Assembly: GCA_963978895.1 (NCBI GenBank)
Contig: OZ022238.1
Location: 41,236,134 to 41,300,133 of the forward strand
Reading direction: 5' to 3'
DNA: 64,000 nucleotides
Source: Erpobdella octoculata
Lineage: Eukaryota; Annelida; Clitellata; Hirudinida; Erpobdellidae
Positions 24,701 through 36,595 of the stretch are shown piece after piece; the first letter of the stretch is position 1; each line of letters starts with the position of its first letter. The notes under the pieces were generated by a model that worked only from the letters and a program-made list of their open reading frames with translations, made no database searches and was not told the origin of the DNA. The position numbers and the translations under genes are program-made.

Positions 24701-26968
24701 TTCTGAAATTTGCCTCGAATTAAACGATACGATACGAGACGCCTCGAACAATAACGATACGATACGATACGATATCGGGATTTACCAAATTTAATTTTTT
24801 TTTACAACTTGAAATAAGTTTCATTTGTTTAGTTTCGGTACATCTATTTTTCTAAATTTAGATTCTAAATAAAACGCTACCGCCGATAGTAAGTATTTAT
24901 TTACTTTATTTAGTATGCATTATGCGGTAGTTTATCAATTTAATTAAATGATTTTACTTGCCGATGAAAAAAAAATTAAAATTATTTTTTCAAGTAATTG
25001 AAAAGTAGAAAACCTTCTAGCACACCAAAAGAACGACATTTTTAGGCAATTCAATAGTGAAAGTGGAAAAACCAATGGAAATAGAAATAGATTGCAGATT
25101 ACTGAGATTGAGATTACTAGATTACTAAGATTAAATTAAAATGATACTGTTTCCCGCAGTCTTTGCATCTGGCAAGATTTACTTCTACATCCTTGTCATT
25201 GACTTTCTGTGTGACCGTCTCTTCCTCAAAGTACTCCCAGATTTGATCCCGGTGACGCGGCATGATAATGATGACAAACACGAGAAAGTGCCTCTATGCA
25301 AGAATTAAGAAAGTGAAAAAAACCCAGCGTGTTTATTTATAGGCGATGGCGAATGCGGTTAGCAGCAATAGCAAGAAAGAAGCTGAGAAAGTTTCGAATT
25401 CCAGCTGCAGACGATACGGGCTACGGCACTGTCGTGCACACTACAGGTGGCACACACATACTCACACACAACCAAGAATATCATCGAGATTATAAAGATA
25501 TATCTTAGATGAGCTACTATTACGGTCAATTACGAATATCGAAACACTAAAATAATCATTCCAATTCTATGTAACAAATTTGAAACAATAAGTTTATGAA
25601 ACAGACTAAACCAAAACATAAACATAGAATGATCATTACTATTACATTACTCATTATTCTCATTAATAATAATAGTCATCGATGTCAGCGAGTACGATTG
25701 CCTTGTAGGGCTTGTAGTATCAGTAGTATGCAGAGCTCGACTAGCAGCCTAAGAGGAGCGTGGCTTTTTTGCTGACGGTTCCCAGACTAAAAATAGTAAA
25801 TAATGGGGCTACAGGCTGTCTGGAAAACCGAATTTAAAGTGGGGATGATAATAGTTATAAACTTCCGTCAATAGGTAGATTAATTAATCAATGTTGATGA
25901 ATCAATTGCAAATATTCACAGTTGTGACAATCGTTAATTAAATATGTATGACTTTCGTTATTTATTGGAAAATATTTTTAAAAAATCTCGATATTTTTAT
26001 CGGGAATGAAATTTTAAGTATCGCTAATTATATCCATACGAGATTTCTTCCGCAGGCTGTATCGTTTCAATGGCGATACGGGATCTCCCGTATCGTTTTG
26101 AAATCTCGATTGAATTCGAGATAACGATATCGGGACGCAGATGCTTATTGTTCATGTGAGGAGCATATTTATTCTGCAATATGAAGAACTTATCGCTAGA
26201 GTGAATTAAGACTAAAAATGCTAATCATAGTTCAAATATCAGAAGTATGGCATGATCATCTTTTTTCAATGCTCTTAGCCAAATGCATGCTCTTGACTTA
26301 TTATGTTGTTTTTTGTGAAATTATGGTGTGTTTTTGAAAATTTATTGGTCTGCTTTTCAAAAAAAAATAATACTGAACTTCATGTGCCACTAGTAAACAA
26401 ATTTGTAAGACGCTTAATTAATTAAAATAATGTGGCTTATTGTATATACAAATATTTGTGCATTTGGTTAATAAACGAATGTCGTTGGTAAAGAAATATT
26501 TTATGTGCCAATAAAAATTAATTTTGTTTACTTTTTTATGTTATTTTTGATATTATTTCATTAATAAATTTTAAACAGGGCAGTTTTTTGGTCTTCTAAT
26601 GAGATCATATGTGTGTGTGCATATTTTTGAATTACATAGGTGTCGTACCACAAAATTTGACTTTATAAAATCTATGGATAAACTTTTAAATCCAAAACAA
26701 TTAATTTGGCTTTTAAATAAAGGCTGTTTTTATATTTAAGAAAAATTGTTTATCTATTGTTTTCACAAATGCTTACAAGTTACTATTATTATTATTATTA
26801 TCACCAAAATTTATATATTCTTATTATAATTAATTGTTTATATTATTATTCTCATAATTATTATTAAAAATTGGCAGAGATGTTGATCTGGAAATATTCA
26901 GACGGCAGAAAATCATGACAGGGAAAAGAAAAGTTTGTAAAAAATTGACTGACATCTGTGGAAATAAG
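21724..26968 (+). CDS. KNL2: KNL2/MIS18BP1-like centromere protein (partial gene, 6 exons seen)
   Basis: Exons are about 21724-21810, 22724-22860, 22941-23010, 23392-23447, 23719-24376 and 26878-26968. Every junction has GT and AG and keeps phase. Exons 1-3 together encode a SANTA domain: WALARTKLGICVEG, LWHSSEIEERI, TSSGSRYELVGPM, and KDGFPENWKSLL at its end. SANTA is the signature module of MIS18BP1/KNL2, which recruits the machinery that loads CENP-A at centromeres, and sits in the nucleus at chromatin. After it come a basic KKRKRRK patch (a likely nuclear signal) and a ~220-residue low-complexity Ser/Arg/Asn-rich stretch. Upstream exons, the SANT/Myb domain and the 3' end were not found. 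The first exon has a weak acceptor, so its start is uncertain. Confidence 0.78.
23475..23700. repeat. 23-bp minisatellite in a KNL2-like intron
   Basis: About nine copies of TTTAAACTACTGTGAAAATT plus AAT, filling the short intron between the fourth and fifth recognised exons. Confidence 0.93.
24474..24640. mobile_element. Short GGCCC-rich MITE-like insert
   Basis: The inverted ends are GTACTGCACGGGAC on the left and GTAGTGCACGGGTC on the right. The interior is rich in GGCCC. It lies in the KNL2-like intron just before the hAT element. No target duplication was confirmed. Confidence 0.5.
24658..26145 (-). mobile_element. hAT-like element with BED-finger remnant, inside KNL2-like intron
   Basis: The left end AGCTTCTGCGTCCCGTTAT matches the inverted right end AGCATCTGCGTCCCGATAT. 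Both ends carry repeated CGATACGATACG-like motifs. On the - strand an ATG at 25263 opens a 46-codon frame with DQIWEYFEEE followed by CKDCGKQYHF, the start of a BED zinc finger as found at the N-terminus of hAT transposases. The rest of the transposase is gone, so the element is a deletion derivative. Confidence 0.65.
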
Positions 26969-27546
26969 GTGAATTTGTGCAATTGTATAATTAAGGTTAA
27001 AAAGGTTATAAAGAATTTAATTTATTTCTGAAAAGAAATTCTATGAATAAAAGCATCGCCACTGTAAATGGGTTTTTCGCACAAGTTACCAGGTTTTTAT
27101 CGTTGTCAGGAATAAGCCAAACAACGAAAACTCAGTAGTCTGAATGTTTAGTATTGGCATTCTCTATTGCCGATACGACTAGAATAGCGGTTTTAAGAAG
27201 TGGTCACAAAACAAACACAGAACTCTCAGATAAATATCTAATAAAATCTGGAATAGATCAAACCAAGCTTAAAAAATTTCGCATAAGCGAATAACACACC
27301 AGGCAAAAAGTGAAGATTGTTTTGAATATTCAAACTTTCTTATATACAATAAAAAAAATGTACGGCAAAATTAGGTTTTTAAAATTAAATAAAAATAATA
27401 TTTTGTTTTTTACTTCATTAAACAGGCGACAATTATTGTTAATAAAAACATTTCAAGTTTCTCTGTTTTCAATCAATAAATGAATTGAGTCAAAAAAAAG
27501 AAAATGTATTAGTTTTTTGCCTGACAGACAAGTTTTGTTATAAATT

Positions 27547-28924
27547 CTAATCCATCGTAGGGGCACATTCGCAAAAAGCACACTTTAGAATGCGACAATC
27601 ACAGTCTCCCCACAGAAAGGTATTGCTAGTGTAGGTCAAACAGGCTTCCATTCGGGTGTAGCCACCCCAAGCGTCAGGTTCATAGCCGTGCCAGTTGTTG
27701 TAGGAAGAAAATTAATAGGTTAACCCATCAAATGGTTTCCACATAAAACCTGTGCTTAAGTTGTTCGGATCAGATCGTTGTCCACCAAGCCATGTTTGAC
27801 GGTATGAATTATATATAACCAGGCAGCTTGCTGTTGGATCTTATCATATGTAAATAAATAGACTTAGACTTTAAATTAGTTATTTTGCTTTATTATGAAA
27901 CTAATTTTAATGCGTTTTTACCACTTTGCGGCTTATATTTATTGATAAACACCAAAAGTGAGTTATAGTTAGTAGATGAAAAATATATTTACAATCAATT
28001 CCTTTCTTGATGTCGAAATTATGCAGAGAAACATCAAGTTTTACGATAATCAATTTTTAGATGGCGCGACTAAAGAAAATAAAAGATGTTGATTTTTTAT
28101 TTTATAACTTAATTAACTAAATAATTGTTCAGTAGTTACCAAATAGTAAAAAAAAAAGTCTCACCCATTGTTAATGTTGAAAGGTATGTAACATATGAAG
28201 TGGTTGAGATGGATTTTGCAGTACTATTAATAACAGTGAGAAATGATTTTCCTGGTTGAATGTCATTGCAGTGTTGTCTGGCATCATTCCAGTTCCAATC
28301 GCCGTAATCCAGCCTGTAACAAGCTCTAGCTGTAGCCATGTAGACAAATGCAGGAGGGCATAAATCTAAAAAAAAATACTTCAACATAGTTATAAACTAA
28401 AAACTAAGCATTGAAATTAGGAACAGATAACAAATTGATTGGTGTTTTTACACGCACAAATCTTGTCGTTTGTTCAAATAAAAAAGCAGCTGCATCAAAG
28501 TTAGTAAAGTCTTCATAGCATTCACGACAAACTGACGCCACATCAAACTCTAGTGTATAACTTAATTATAAATGTTTTCTACAAATTATAATTACTTACT
28601 TTTTTTAGAGTAAGAGACACAACATGGGTCAAAGACCTTTGAAGTTGAAATAAAATCCACCTTTTCAAATATATCGCACGTTTTCGATTTTTGATAGTAC
28701 TGAAATCTTAAGCAGTTAATTTGACGATTGTTAAAACATTTGACAGCACATGCTTGAAGAGAGCGACTGCGACTTGAATATTCTGGTGACTGAGATGTAC
28801 AAGGCCATTCTTCATCAAAACTCTTGATGAAGTTTCGGATCTTCACGTTAGCCTCAATTGATGATAGAGCAGTTTTGAATACAATGAATGAAGATATACA
28901 AACTGAGAAGATTTCATAATACAT
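27547..28924 (-). pseudogene. Secreted PAN/apple + C-type lectin protein, in-frame stop in last exon
   Basis: Four exons join in phase: 28924-28600, 28549-28454, 28365-28165 and 27839-27547 (915 nt). The N-terminal ~25 residues look like a signal peptide. Exon 1 then has a PAN/apple-like cysteine pattern (LQACAVKCFNNRQINCLRF, CDIFE). Exons 3 and 4 form a C-type lectin domain: CPPAF, ACYRLDYG, WNDARQHC, then WLGGQ, NWHGYEP, and a Cys-rich WGDCDCRILKCAFCEC end. Such proteins bind glycans or other ligands outside the cell. Codon 250 is TAA (27714-27712), which would remove the last third of the lectin domain. Either this is a recent pseudogene, an allele, or a sequence error. No calcium-site EPN/QPD motif is clear. 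Confidence 0.72.
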
Positions 28925-29483
28925 TATATCTAGTGTTTTTCATTTCTCTTAAATGTTGATTCAGTTAAGTGCGTTACCTACGTTATAGTTTTTTTTATTT
29001 GTTTAATATAAACCTACAGTAGCCAAATGCCTACAAACAGCAGCAAACTAAATAAAAAAGATTTTATTAACTTTTAAAGTCAAGTTTTTTTTACCCGTGT
29101 TTATGTTTACTTGTTGAAAAAAGAAAAAGCAAACACTTCAATTTCATGTTCACTTTAATTTATACAGTTCTATGCTATGAATTCCAGATGATAAATGAAA
29201 AAAAAACAAAAGTTGATCAATGAGCATAATTTTGCAAAACTTTCGAAATACTTTTCTATCTCATTGTTTACCAAAATTGAAAAACGTGGATACAAGGAGT
29301 GGTAATTATTGTTTGCTCTTGTTTTCTTGTCACGATTAACTCTGTGCTTCACCGGAGCGTGTTACTCAGTTTTTTCACGTCCTTAAATTTTCACGCTCAC
29401 CTTTACGACAAAAAAACTTATTTTTCTTTGTTTCGCTCTTTAAAGCTTTTGATGAATTATTACTAAAACTGACACTCTTCTAC

Positions 29484-30960
29484 GTGGTCTAGTAATGTAT
29501 ACTCGGCTTGGATATCCAGAGAACCCGGGTTTGATTCCAGCTTCGTGCACGTACTTTCCTTAAACAAGAAACTAGCTCACATATCTCCTTTATAGACGAA
29601 ACCGAGAAAAAGTGGAGGTTTTGGTGACCTAGGTGTCGGTCAAATACCAATCCAGCATATACGACCAGATTACCAATAAAAAACGAAACGTACAATTAGC
29701 TGGTCAAAACCCAGTGTCATCATTAAAAGAAATAAATGCAAGCATCGTCCAAGGATCAGGAATTAAACCCAACTGCTACATTGTTGAGGCATCGGACCTC
29801 TACCCCAGCATACATGGTAGCCGTCTTGAAAAATATGCAGAGGATACATATCTCGTGGTACCACCGGTGAACTCTCACCTGATCAATGACGAACTCGCAA
29901 ACAAACAATTCTAGGCTAAAAGAAACAACTTAACATTACTATTCAAAAACAAAAGAACTGACAGGACGCCACTCCAGAACAAAGGCGAACACACTCCCTA
30001 CCCTCTAACTGAAATAAAAAGATTAGATACAATGAATGTACAAGGAGTCCTGAGTGACGAAAAGCTCTCATTTTGAGAATATGTGGTCTATGTGGACTGG
30101 GTCATCACAAAATATACACAAAAAAGATATCCAAGATCACCTACGCCTCCAATCTTTGTGGGGCTTCCATGGTTTGGGTAAACTTCAACGCATCAATTCG
30201 GTCATTAGGAGGGTGACACGGCTAGGCTTTCTGGCTCCAGACCGTCCTGATTTTGTGCAACCATGTGCCATAGCGAACTCAACTCTGCTCAATGAGTTTT
30301 GTCCAATCGTTCTCACGTTCTTCACAATTTTCTTTCAGACATCAAGAAAACAGCATATAATCTCCGCCCTCGAGTCCACGACAGAGGGATTCCGCTGGCC
30401 TATTCCATACTCTGAAAAACCTATATCCATAGAATGTTGATCCTAAAATAATTTGACTAATGCTGTACATTGTATTAAATCTATAAAAAAGACAAGTTCC
30501 TGATTTTATTTTCTGTCTCTAACTTTATCTCATCTATACTGGTACTCCTTTTATTTATTTTTTTATTATTTTTATTATTTGAATGTGAACCGCGTGCGTC
30601 ATTGCAAGGGCAGTTAATAAAGATTAACTTATTTACTTAGAAGCACACAACCCTTCATCTTTAACTGGTCGATAAATGAGTACCAGTTTCACGACTGGAT
30701 TAATAGGGTTCGGAACATTCCGGTTTCGGATACATGTGCGGGTGGCAGGTAAAACTGTAATCCATTGGTAGCCAGTTTAATTGACCCCAGTGTACTCCGA
30801 TACGCACGAGCCGTTTCCGGGGCTGCTGAGGTGTATATTTCAATGAGCGGCGCCCTAAGTGTCATGACCTTTACCTTTACAAACTGTCCTCTTAGCATGT
30901 TTTGAGTTAATTTACTTTCATTGCATTCCATCATAAAATAATAATTCAATGGTGTATCTA
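29484..30960 (+). mobile_element. tRNA-derived SINE interrupted by a LINE fragment
   Basis: 29484-29600 matches the head of the SINE at 46915: a tRNA-like region with GGCTTGGATATCC and GGGTTTGATTCCAG, then CAAGAAACTAGCTCA. The continuation of the SINE body (CTTCATCTTTAACTGG, GATAAATGAGTACCAG) resumes at about 30645. The intervening ~1 kb is LINE sequence, so a LINE copy landed in an older SINE. Confidence 0.6.
29633..30620 (+). pseudogene. Non-LTR retrotransposon (LINE) reverse-transcriptase C-terminal relic
   Basis: The frame at 29633-29914 contains INASIVQGSGIKPNCYIVEA and KYAEDTYLVVP, equivalent to the QGS...GP and YADDTYL motifs of LINE reverse transcriptases. Later, broken frames include NRSHVLHNFL and YNLRPRVHDRGIPL, typical of the far C-terminus of CR1/L2/Jockey-like LINE proteins. 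Several stops and shifts interrupt it and the catalytic YADD is YAED. The 3' tail continues to about 30620. Confidence 0.7.
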
Positions 30961-31796
30961 AAGTAACTTAGTGAGGAATTAATTAAAAACTTCACGATAA
31001 CGTACAAAAGTAATATATAAAACATTTAAAAAAAGTAATATAGCACAAAAAGTTTTTTTGATGACCTGCTAGGTAAAATTACCACCACGCGCCCCTCAGA
31101 TGTTTCACCCCATTCATTCAATAATTAATTCCATCCACAAAACTCAGTTTCCACGGGATGACCAACTATATGCGAACGGTGACAAAAAGTTGTGCTGAAA
31201 TTTTTTTTACTAAATAAAAAACAAGAACAAAAAAACATTAAAACGCTTAAATAAACCAAAAAACACGTAAAAACCAGCTTTTTCACAATTCCCTTTTATT
31301 TCAGGATTTGCAAATTTTTCTTTTGAAACGACACTTTTTTGAATTTATATACGTGAACATCTATATAATTGTGTTTTATTTGTTTTAAATATAGATAATT
31401 GTTATTTTTAATTAGTTTTTTTCCAAAATATTTTTAAATTTTAATAGAATGCAATGTAATAAAATTTCAAATTTCAGCCTAATTGGATGACAGGAAATTA
31501 GTTGAATTTCATTTTCCAGGTCTGCAAACATTCAAGCAAGCAATCAGGCAAAACCGATGGTGGAGGAAGGTTATATAAAAAATCGAATAAGTAGACCAAA
31601 AAAATCAAGTTTTTCACAAATCCCCTATAAATCAGGTTTGCCGATTTTTCATTTGTTGCACAAATGTTTCACTTGAAACGAAATCAAGCAAGCAAGACCG
31701 CAGTGAAGTTAATATAAAAAAAAATTCAAAACACATTTGTTTTTATATTAATCAAAAGTTTTCATTTAAATCCACATTTTTTTTGCTTTTGTTTCT
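30961..31796. other. Non-coding region with a diverged ~330-bp repeat
   Basis: No gene supported. TTTTTCACAA(T/A)(T/C)CCC followed by ATCAGG-like text occurs at about 31275 and again at about 31605, suggesting a diverged duplicate. Confidence 0.35.
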
Positions 31797-34330
31797 GTGA
31801 ATGAAAAAAATGAAGGTAAGGAAAATCATTTGGCAAAACGCAACAAAGATGTTCAAGACGAGCAAAATAATGCTCGTCTTGAACATAATAAGAAACGAAA
31901 GGCCCGCGATCGTGCATCCGAGACCCTTAAACAATGTAACGCTCGTCTTGCTAAACAAAGAAAACGTCAATGTTTAGCTCGTACGATTGAGAACCCCGAA
32001 CAGCATAGCGCTCGTCTTGCTAAAAAAAAAATAAAGTTTAGCTCGTACTGTTAGGGTTAGTGCCTACTGATCCCAGGACGACTGATCCCAGGACAACTGA
32101 TCCCAGTACAACTGATCCCAGGAAAACTGATCCCAGGACAACTGATCCCAGTACAACTGATCCCACGAACAACTGATCCCATGGACAACTGATACCATAG
32201 ACAACTGATCCCATAGACATAAGCAACTCATTTTTTAACTCATTTTTTCACGACAATGGTGGTGGTGATGATGCTTACGTAGCCAGCTTACGATGGCTGG
32301 CTCCATACGACAACGGTGGTGGTGATAATGATACTGGCTACTCCAGTTAGTAAACGGAGAAATAATATTTAGTATAAGCGCACGAGGGCACGATACACAG
32401 TCGAAATGAAATTGACAAGTTCGTATTACTTTTCATCGTTTCACTCCTTTCTGCGTGAGGTTCATAATGAGAAATGGAACCGTGCCAATTCAAAAATAAT
32501 AGTTTAGCTCATTTCAGAAGTTGTTTTTTTCGAAGATATGAATTAAATGACACTCCAACATTAATTCTTATCGGCTTATTTAGGAGTCCATGACTAGGAC
32601 CATCACTACTTCACTACAGCATCCAGACATACTCATACATACATACATACATACATACATACATACATACATACATACATACATACATACATACATGCAT
32701 ACACATACATTCGTACATACAAACAGAAATCGGAAATTATGTATGTTAATATCAGTTTATTGATTGCAGAAACAGTGAAATATAAAATGATGCAGATATG
32801 GGATCAGTTGTCTATGGAATCAGTTGTCCATGGGATCAGTTGTCCGTGGGATCAGTTGTCCGTGGGATCAGTTGTCCAGTGATCAGTTGTCCTGGGATCA
32901 GTTGTCCTGGGATCAGTTGTCCTGGGATCAGTTGCGATGATCCCGCTCGTACTACTGAATCCGTTGATGAAAGAAACGTTCGTCTTGCTCTTGATAGAGA
33001 ACGTCATTCTCGAGTTTGTACGGTTGAGTCTTCTGATGAGCATGAACAACGATTAAGGAATATTCGTAATGCTTATGTCCGGCGTTTCGCCAATGAAGAT
33101 GAGTTTTATTGCAATTTTAGCATATTCTGCAAGTTTCTTCTTGTGAATGTGCATATCGACTATGTCATCTGCCGTTAAGAAGAGGTTCACGAATGTGTGT
33201 ATTCTTAAATACATGAAGACGAAAGCAGCGTTATCATGTCTTACAATTTGAAGGTAATCAGGCGACGGGAGTATGCTCCACTATTTTTGAAAGATATGAG
33301 AAACGCCTGAGAGATCATCCAGATTACAATTAGATGAGATGATGTGCCTTCTTGAATTTGCCAGGCTTTTCGAACCGTATTATGCAAGAAAGGCTGTTGA
33401 CATTACAGAAAGTGTCGTCGCTGAAATTGAAGAGCCAGCACAAACAAAACGATTCATCACTCTCACTGATAATTCTAAAATACTGATAAGAAATGTTCCT
33501 GCTGTAGTGAGAATGCCAAATTTTCAAATGCATACTGATCCACACAATTATTTCTACAGTTTCCTACTTCAATATGTTTCATATTACTCAGAGAGTTTGC
33601 TATTGCTGGGATTTGAGAAAATTAAAAGAAACAAGCAGATATTTGGAAACTTTCCGAGAAAGAGATAGACAGCTTGAAAATGCATTCAATCAGTCTCATG
33701 CATTCAATATTTTCTAACGCCTGAAAAATATGTTGATCCAAATTTTAAAGATGAAATGCCAGAACAAATATATCTGGTGAACAGCTGCAAACAATTTTCA
33801 ATAACATGAATGCAAAATAACAAACACTTTTCCAACTGATGAGCAATTAAATGGAAACAGACGACGAATGAGATGGGTGGTCACTGGCGGAGCAGGATTT
33901 GGCAAAACATTTACATTTAATGCTTTAAAGAACCAAGTCAAAAATAGTTAGGCGTGAAAATCAGTGGTCAAAGTTGCTGCCTTAACGAGTGTAGCAGCTC
34001 GACTAGTAGAAGGTTCAAAGCTACAAAGTTTCTTTAAAATGCCTGTTCAAAAAGATAGTTTTCTTACTCCAAACAGACCCCAATTGACAGGAAATTACTT
34101 AAAGATTATGCGAGATCAATGAGAAGATGTTGAGTACCTCTTTATTGACAAAATAAGCATGGTTCTTACTAGATGCTTTGAATAATTTACTCATTTATTT
34201 AAGACAGCTGAAAAATAAAAAGAATGAAGTGTTTGGAGAAATCAATATAATTGTTTTCGTTGACTTGATGCAATTACCGCCAGTAAAAAGAGCACAAGTC
34301 TTTAATCAACCAGCTTGATTTTGTGGATTT
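31797..34330 (+). pseudogene. Helitron replicase/Pif1 helicase relic
   Basis: In order: Arg/Lys-rich tandem motifs (NARLEHNKKRKARDRASET, NARLAKQRKRQ, SARLAKKK), interrupted by foldback element C. They resume as RNVRLALDRERHSRVCTVES. Next comes a frame at 33339-33668 with RNVPAVVRMPNF and YFYSFLLQYVSYYSE, seen upstream of Helitron helicase domains. A degraded Pif1-type helicase follows: Walker A GGAGFGKT (33886-33909), a Walker B-like LFIDKISMV (DEISM in intact enzymes) near 34140, and DLMQLPPVKRAQVF near 34265. Stops and shifts between blocks show it is dead. The HUH replicase was not recognised. A Helitron-type 3' end, GACGGACTATCTCTAG|T, lies on the same strand at 37187 and may belong to it. 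Confidence 0.7.
32067..32934. mobile_element. Foldback-type element C (inverted arrays of GATCCCAGGACAACT)
   Basis: 32067-32217 holds ~11 copies of a 15-bp unit ACTGATCCCAGGACA. 32798-32934 holds the same unit inverted (GGATCAGTTGTCCTG). The ~580-bp interior has a (TACA)n tract at 32637-32695 and no gene. It splits the Arg/Lys-rich repeats of the Helitron protein: GTTTAGCTCGTACTG lies before it and CCCGCTCGTACTACTG after it. Confidence 0.82.
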
Positions 34331-34559
34331 GAATACCATGCCAAATCGTTACTTCTCAATTTCTTCATACACGACTGTCGATTACAGCTGACTTACACTA
34401 GGCTACCGACGGCTCCACGCAACCAAAGCCGTAACTGCACGACACGGTCAGTTTTCGACCTTCTATCGCTTCTCAAGCACCCAAACACAGAATTGTCGTT
34501 GATGCAGAATTGTTCGACTATCCTAAGCCTCAGCTCCACTCCAGCGAACCACCACTACA

Positions 34560-35678
34560 ACAAAAAATCGTTAGCCAACCCGTTCTGAGCTGAGGTACTA
34601 GCATCCATAGAAACACTTTCAAACTGTTCCGCAACATCCGGGACAGCAACCTTTTCAGTCGACTCATCCGAGGTAGCATCACACACACAGGCATTCCGAC
34701 CAGCAGACATTACCTGGAGCTCCTCTCCATCTATTTAAAAATTACTTTTCTTCAAGTCCAACCCTACCACAATGTCCCGGAACTCATGACCACCCAACAA
34801 ATCCGGCCCGCCATGCAAAAACTGTGAAACACCCTGTCGAGACGCCGCACCACATGCGTCATCACGACACACCTCACTTAAGCAACCGCGATCAAACACA
34901 AAACTGTCGACAATCTTTTTTACAACAGGAATATCTCTGGCAACCTCGATCAATCAATCCTCCAAAACCACTCCGACGGTTCCGACAATCTCCTCAAAAT
35001 CCGTCAGAGGTCAGCAACACTCTGCGGAGGCCCCGCCACAAAACTGGACCACTTCTTTTTTCACTGCCCTTCTCATGACCCACTTGAACTGTGCAGTCTG
35101 TACGGCTGTCATGTGTCACATGTTCTGAGAAACATCTGGTGGACTCCAGTTCAAACTGGGTTTCGCCGCAGCAACCCATTTCTTTTTCTTCACCAGCAAC
35201 ACGCTGGACCAGAACCGTGTCCACCACTGCTTCAGCCGTCCCTGCAACCAAACTCTCAATAGTCGTACAGTTCAGACCACACTCAGGCAAAATAATGTCA
35301 GAAACACTCCCATTTTCATTCTTTTTGTTTTTGCTTCTGACAGCAACGCCGGACCGGCTGCTGTTACTCTGTTTTCAGGGCCGACCTGACCGCCAACAAT
35401 CAATTCTTCTCCTGTCTTCCCATGTGTTGCTTGTTTTTTCTCGCTTGTTGTCTTTCTTGCTCTAACAATTTTCTTTTTAACTTTCTCCGGTTAACCACAG
35501 CTTCTTCGTCAATATCGAATTCATACTCATCATCCTCTGGCCCATAGCCCTCATTCACTAACGCAGCTAGGAAGAGTTCCCTAAGTTGGTCCTTTTTACC
35601 TCTGTGGCTTAGGTTACGTTTCTCCAGTTTGTCTCTCAACCCACTCATCAAAAGCTCATCCAATGCTTTCAAAACCAT
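34560..35678 (-). pseudogene. SAP-motif coding relic, possibly retroelement gag
   Basis: From an ATG at 35678 the - strand reads a SAP-like motif, LMSGLRDKLEKRNLSHRGKK then DQLRELFLAAL, followed by an acidic patch (GPEDDEYEFDIDEE) and a basic helix, ending at 35400. After a frame change, a second frame stays open with only a couple of stops down to about 34560. It is rich in Val, Glu, Asp and Ser with scattered Cys. SAP motifs bind DNA or RNA and occur at the N-terminus of some retroelement Gag proteins. I find no zinc knuckle or protease motif, so the family is not established. Confidence 0.4.
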
Positions 35679-35699
35679 TCTTTTAATCCACTTTTAGAC

Positions 35700-36590
35700 A
35701 CCAATGTTGTAATATCGCAAAAATCGTATAAAATCCGCAAAGAATTTAAAGTCATACAATGAAAAGAAAATATGCATAGAACTAAGTCACATAATATATT
35801 TTTCCCACTCTATAGAATCATTCTTAACTATAATACCTTGGTCTTACACATTACACAATATGATCAACAATCAACTCAAAACAAGTCAGCAAAACAACCA
35901 ATGCTTATTCATACATTCAATCATCTAAAGGTCTATTTCTTTCTTCGTCTTTCAGTGATGTTAATATTGTCCACCAAGTGACAAAAACGTAGTTGCGGAT
36001 CGGTCTCTTCATCAGCTCTGTCAATAGCTATCTTTACTTCTTATATTTTCTCTGAAGCCGTGAGTTTAACTCTGGCCATTGGAACAATGGACTTGTCAAC
36101 TTTCTCTTCAACAACGTCTTGTGAAACAGGATTATCTCTTTGTAACATCCGTAAAACATTGATGCGATTGTCATCAACTACTTTATTTGTTGTTTCATTT
36201 CTTCACCACTGTTGTTTGATGTTTTGTGGCAATGTTTCGCTAACTTGTTTTTATTCATATTGTCTTTTCATTATATGACTTTAAGTTCTTTGCGGATTTT
36301 GTTTACAATGAGCCTTGGACATGGAGAAAAGGTAATCCGAAACACGTCGGCCGAAATTAAATAAAGTTATGAATAAAGAACTGTTTTCGGTTGAAATTGT
36401 ACGAAAGAATTTTTGTAATATTGAAAAAAGTCTTCAAAAACTTATATCGTGTAAGTATAAGGTGACTTTTAATAAAGAATATATTGACATGATTATGAAA
36501 TTTGCTCATAAATTTTTTTCTGGGGGTGAGAAAAAAAATAATTAGGTACATATTCGTAATCAGCATGAAATTAAATATCAGAATCATTTG
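35700..36590. other. Non-coding or unrecognised region
   Basis: On the - strand at about 36060-35940 there is a short readable stretch, VKIAIDRADEETDPQLRF then CHLVDNINIT, possibly part of the neighbouring relic. No start, family or repeat could be supported otherwise. Confidence 0.3.
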
Positions 36591-36595
36591 CTATA

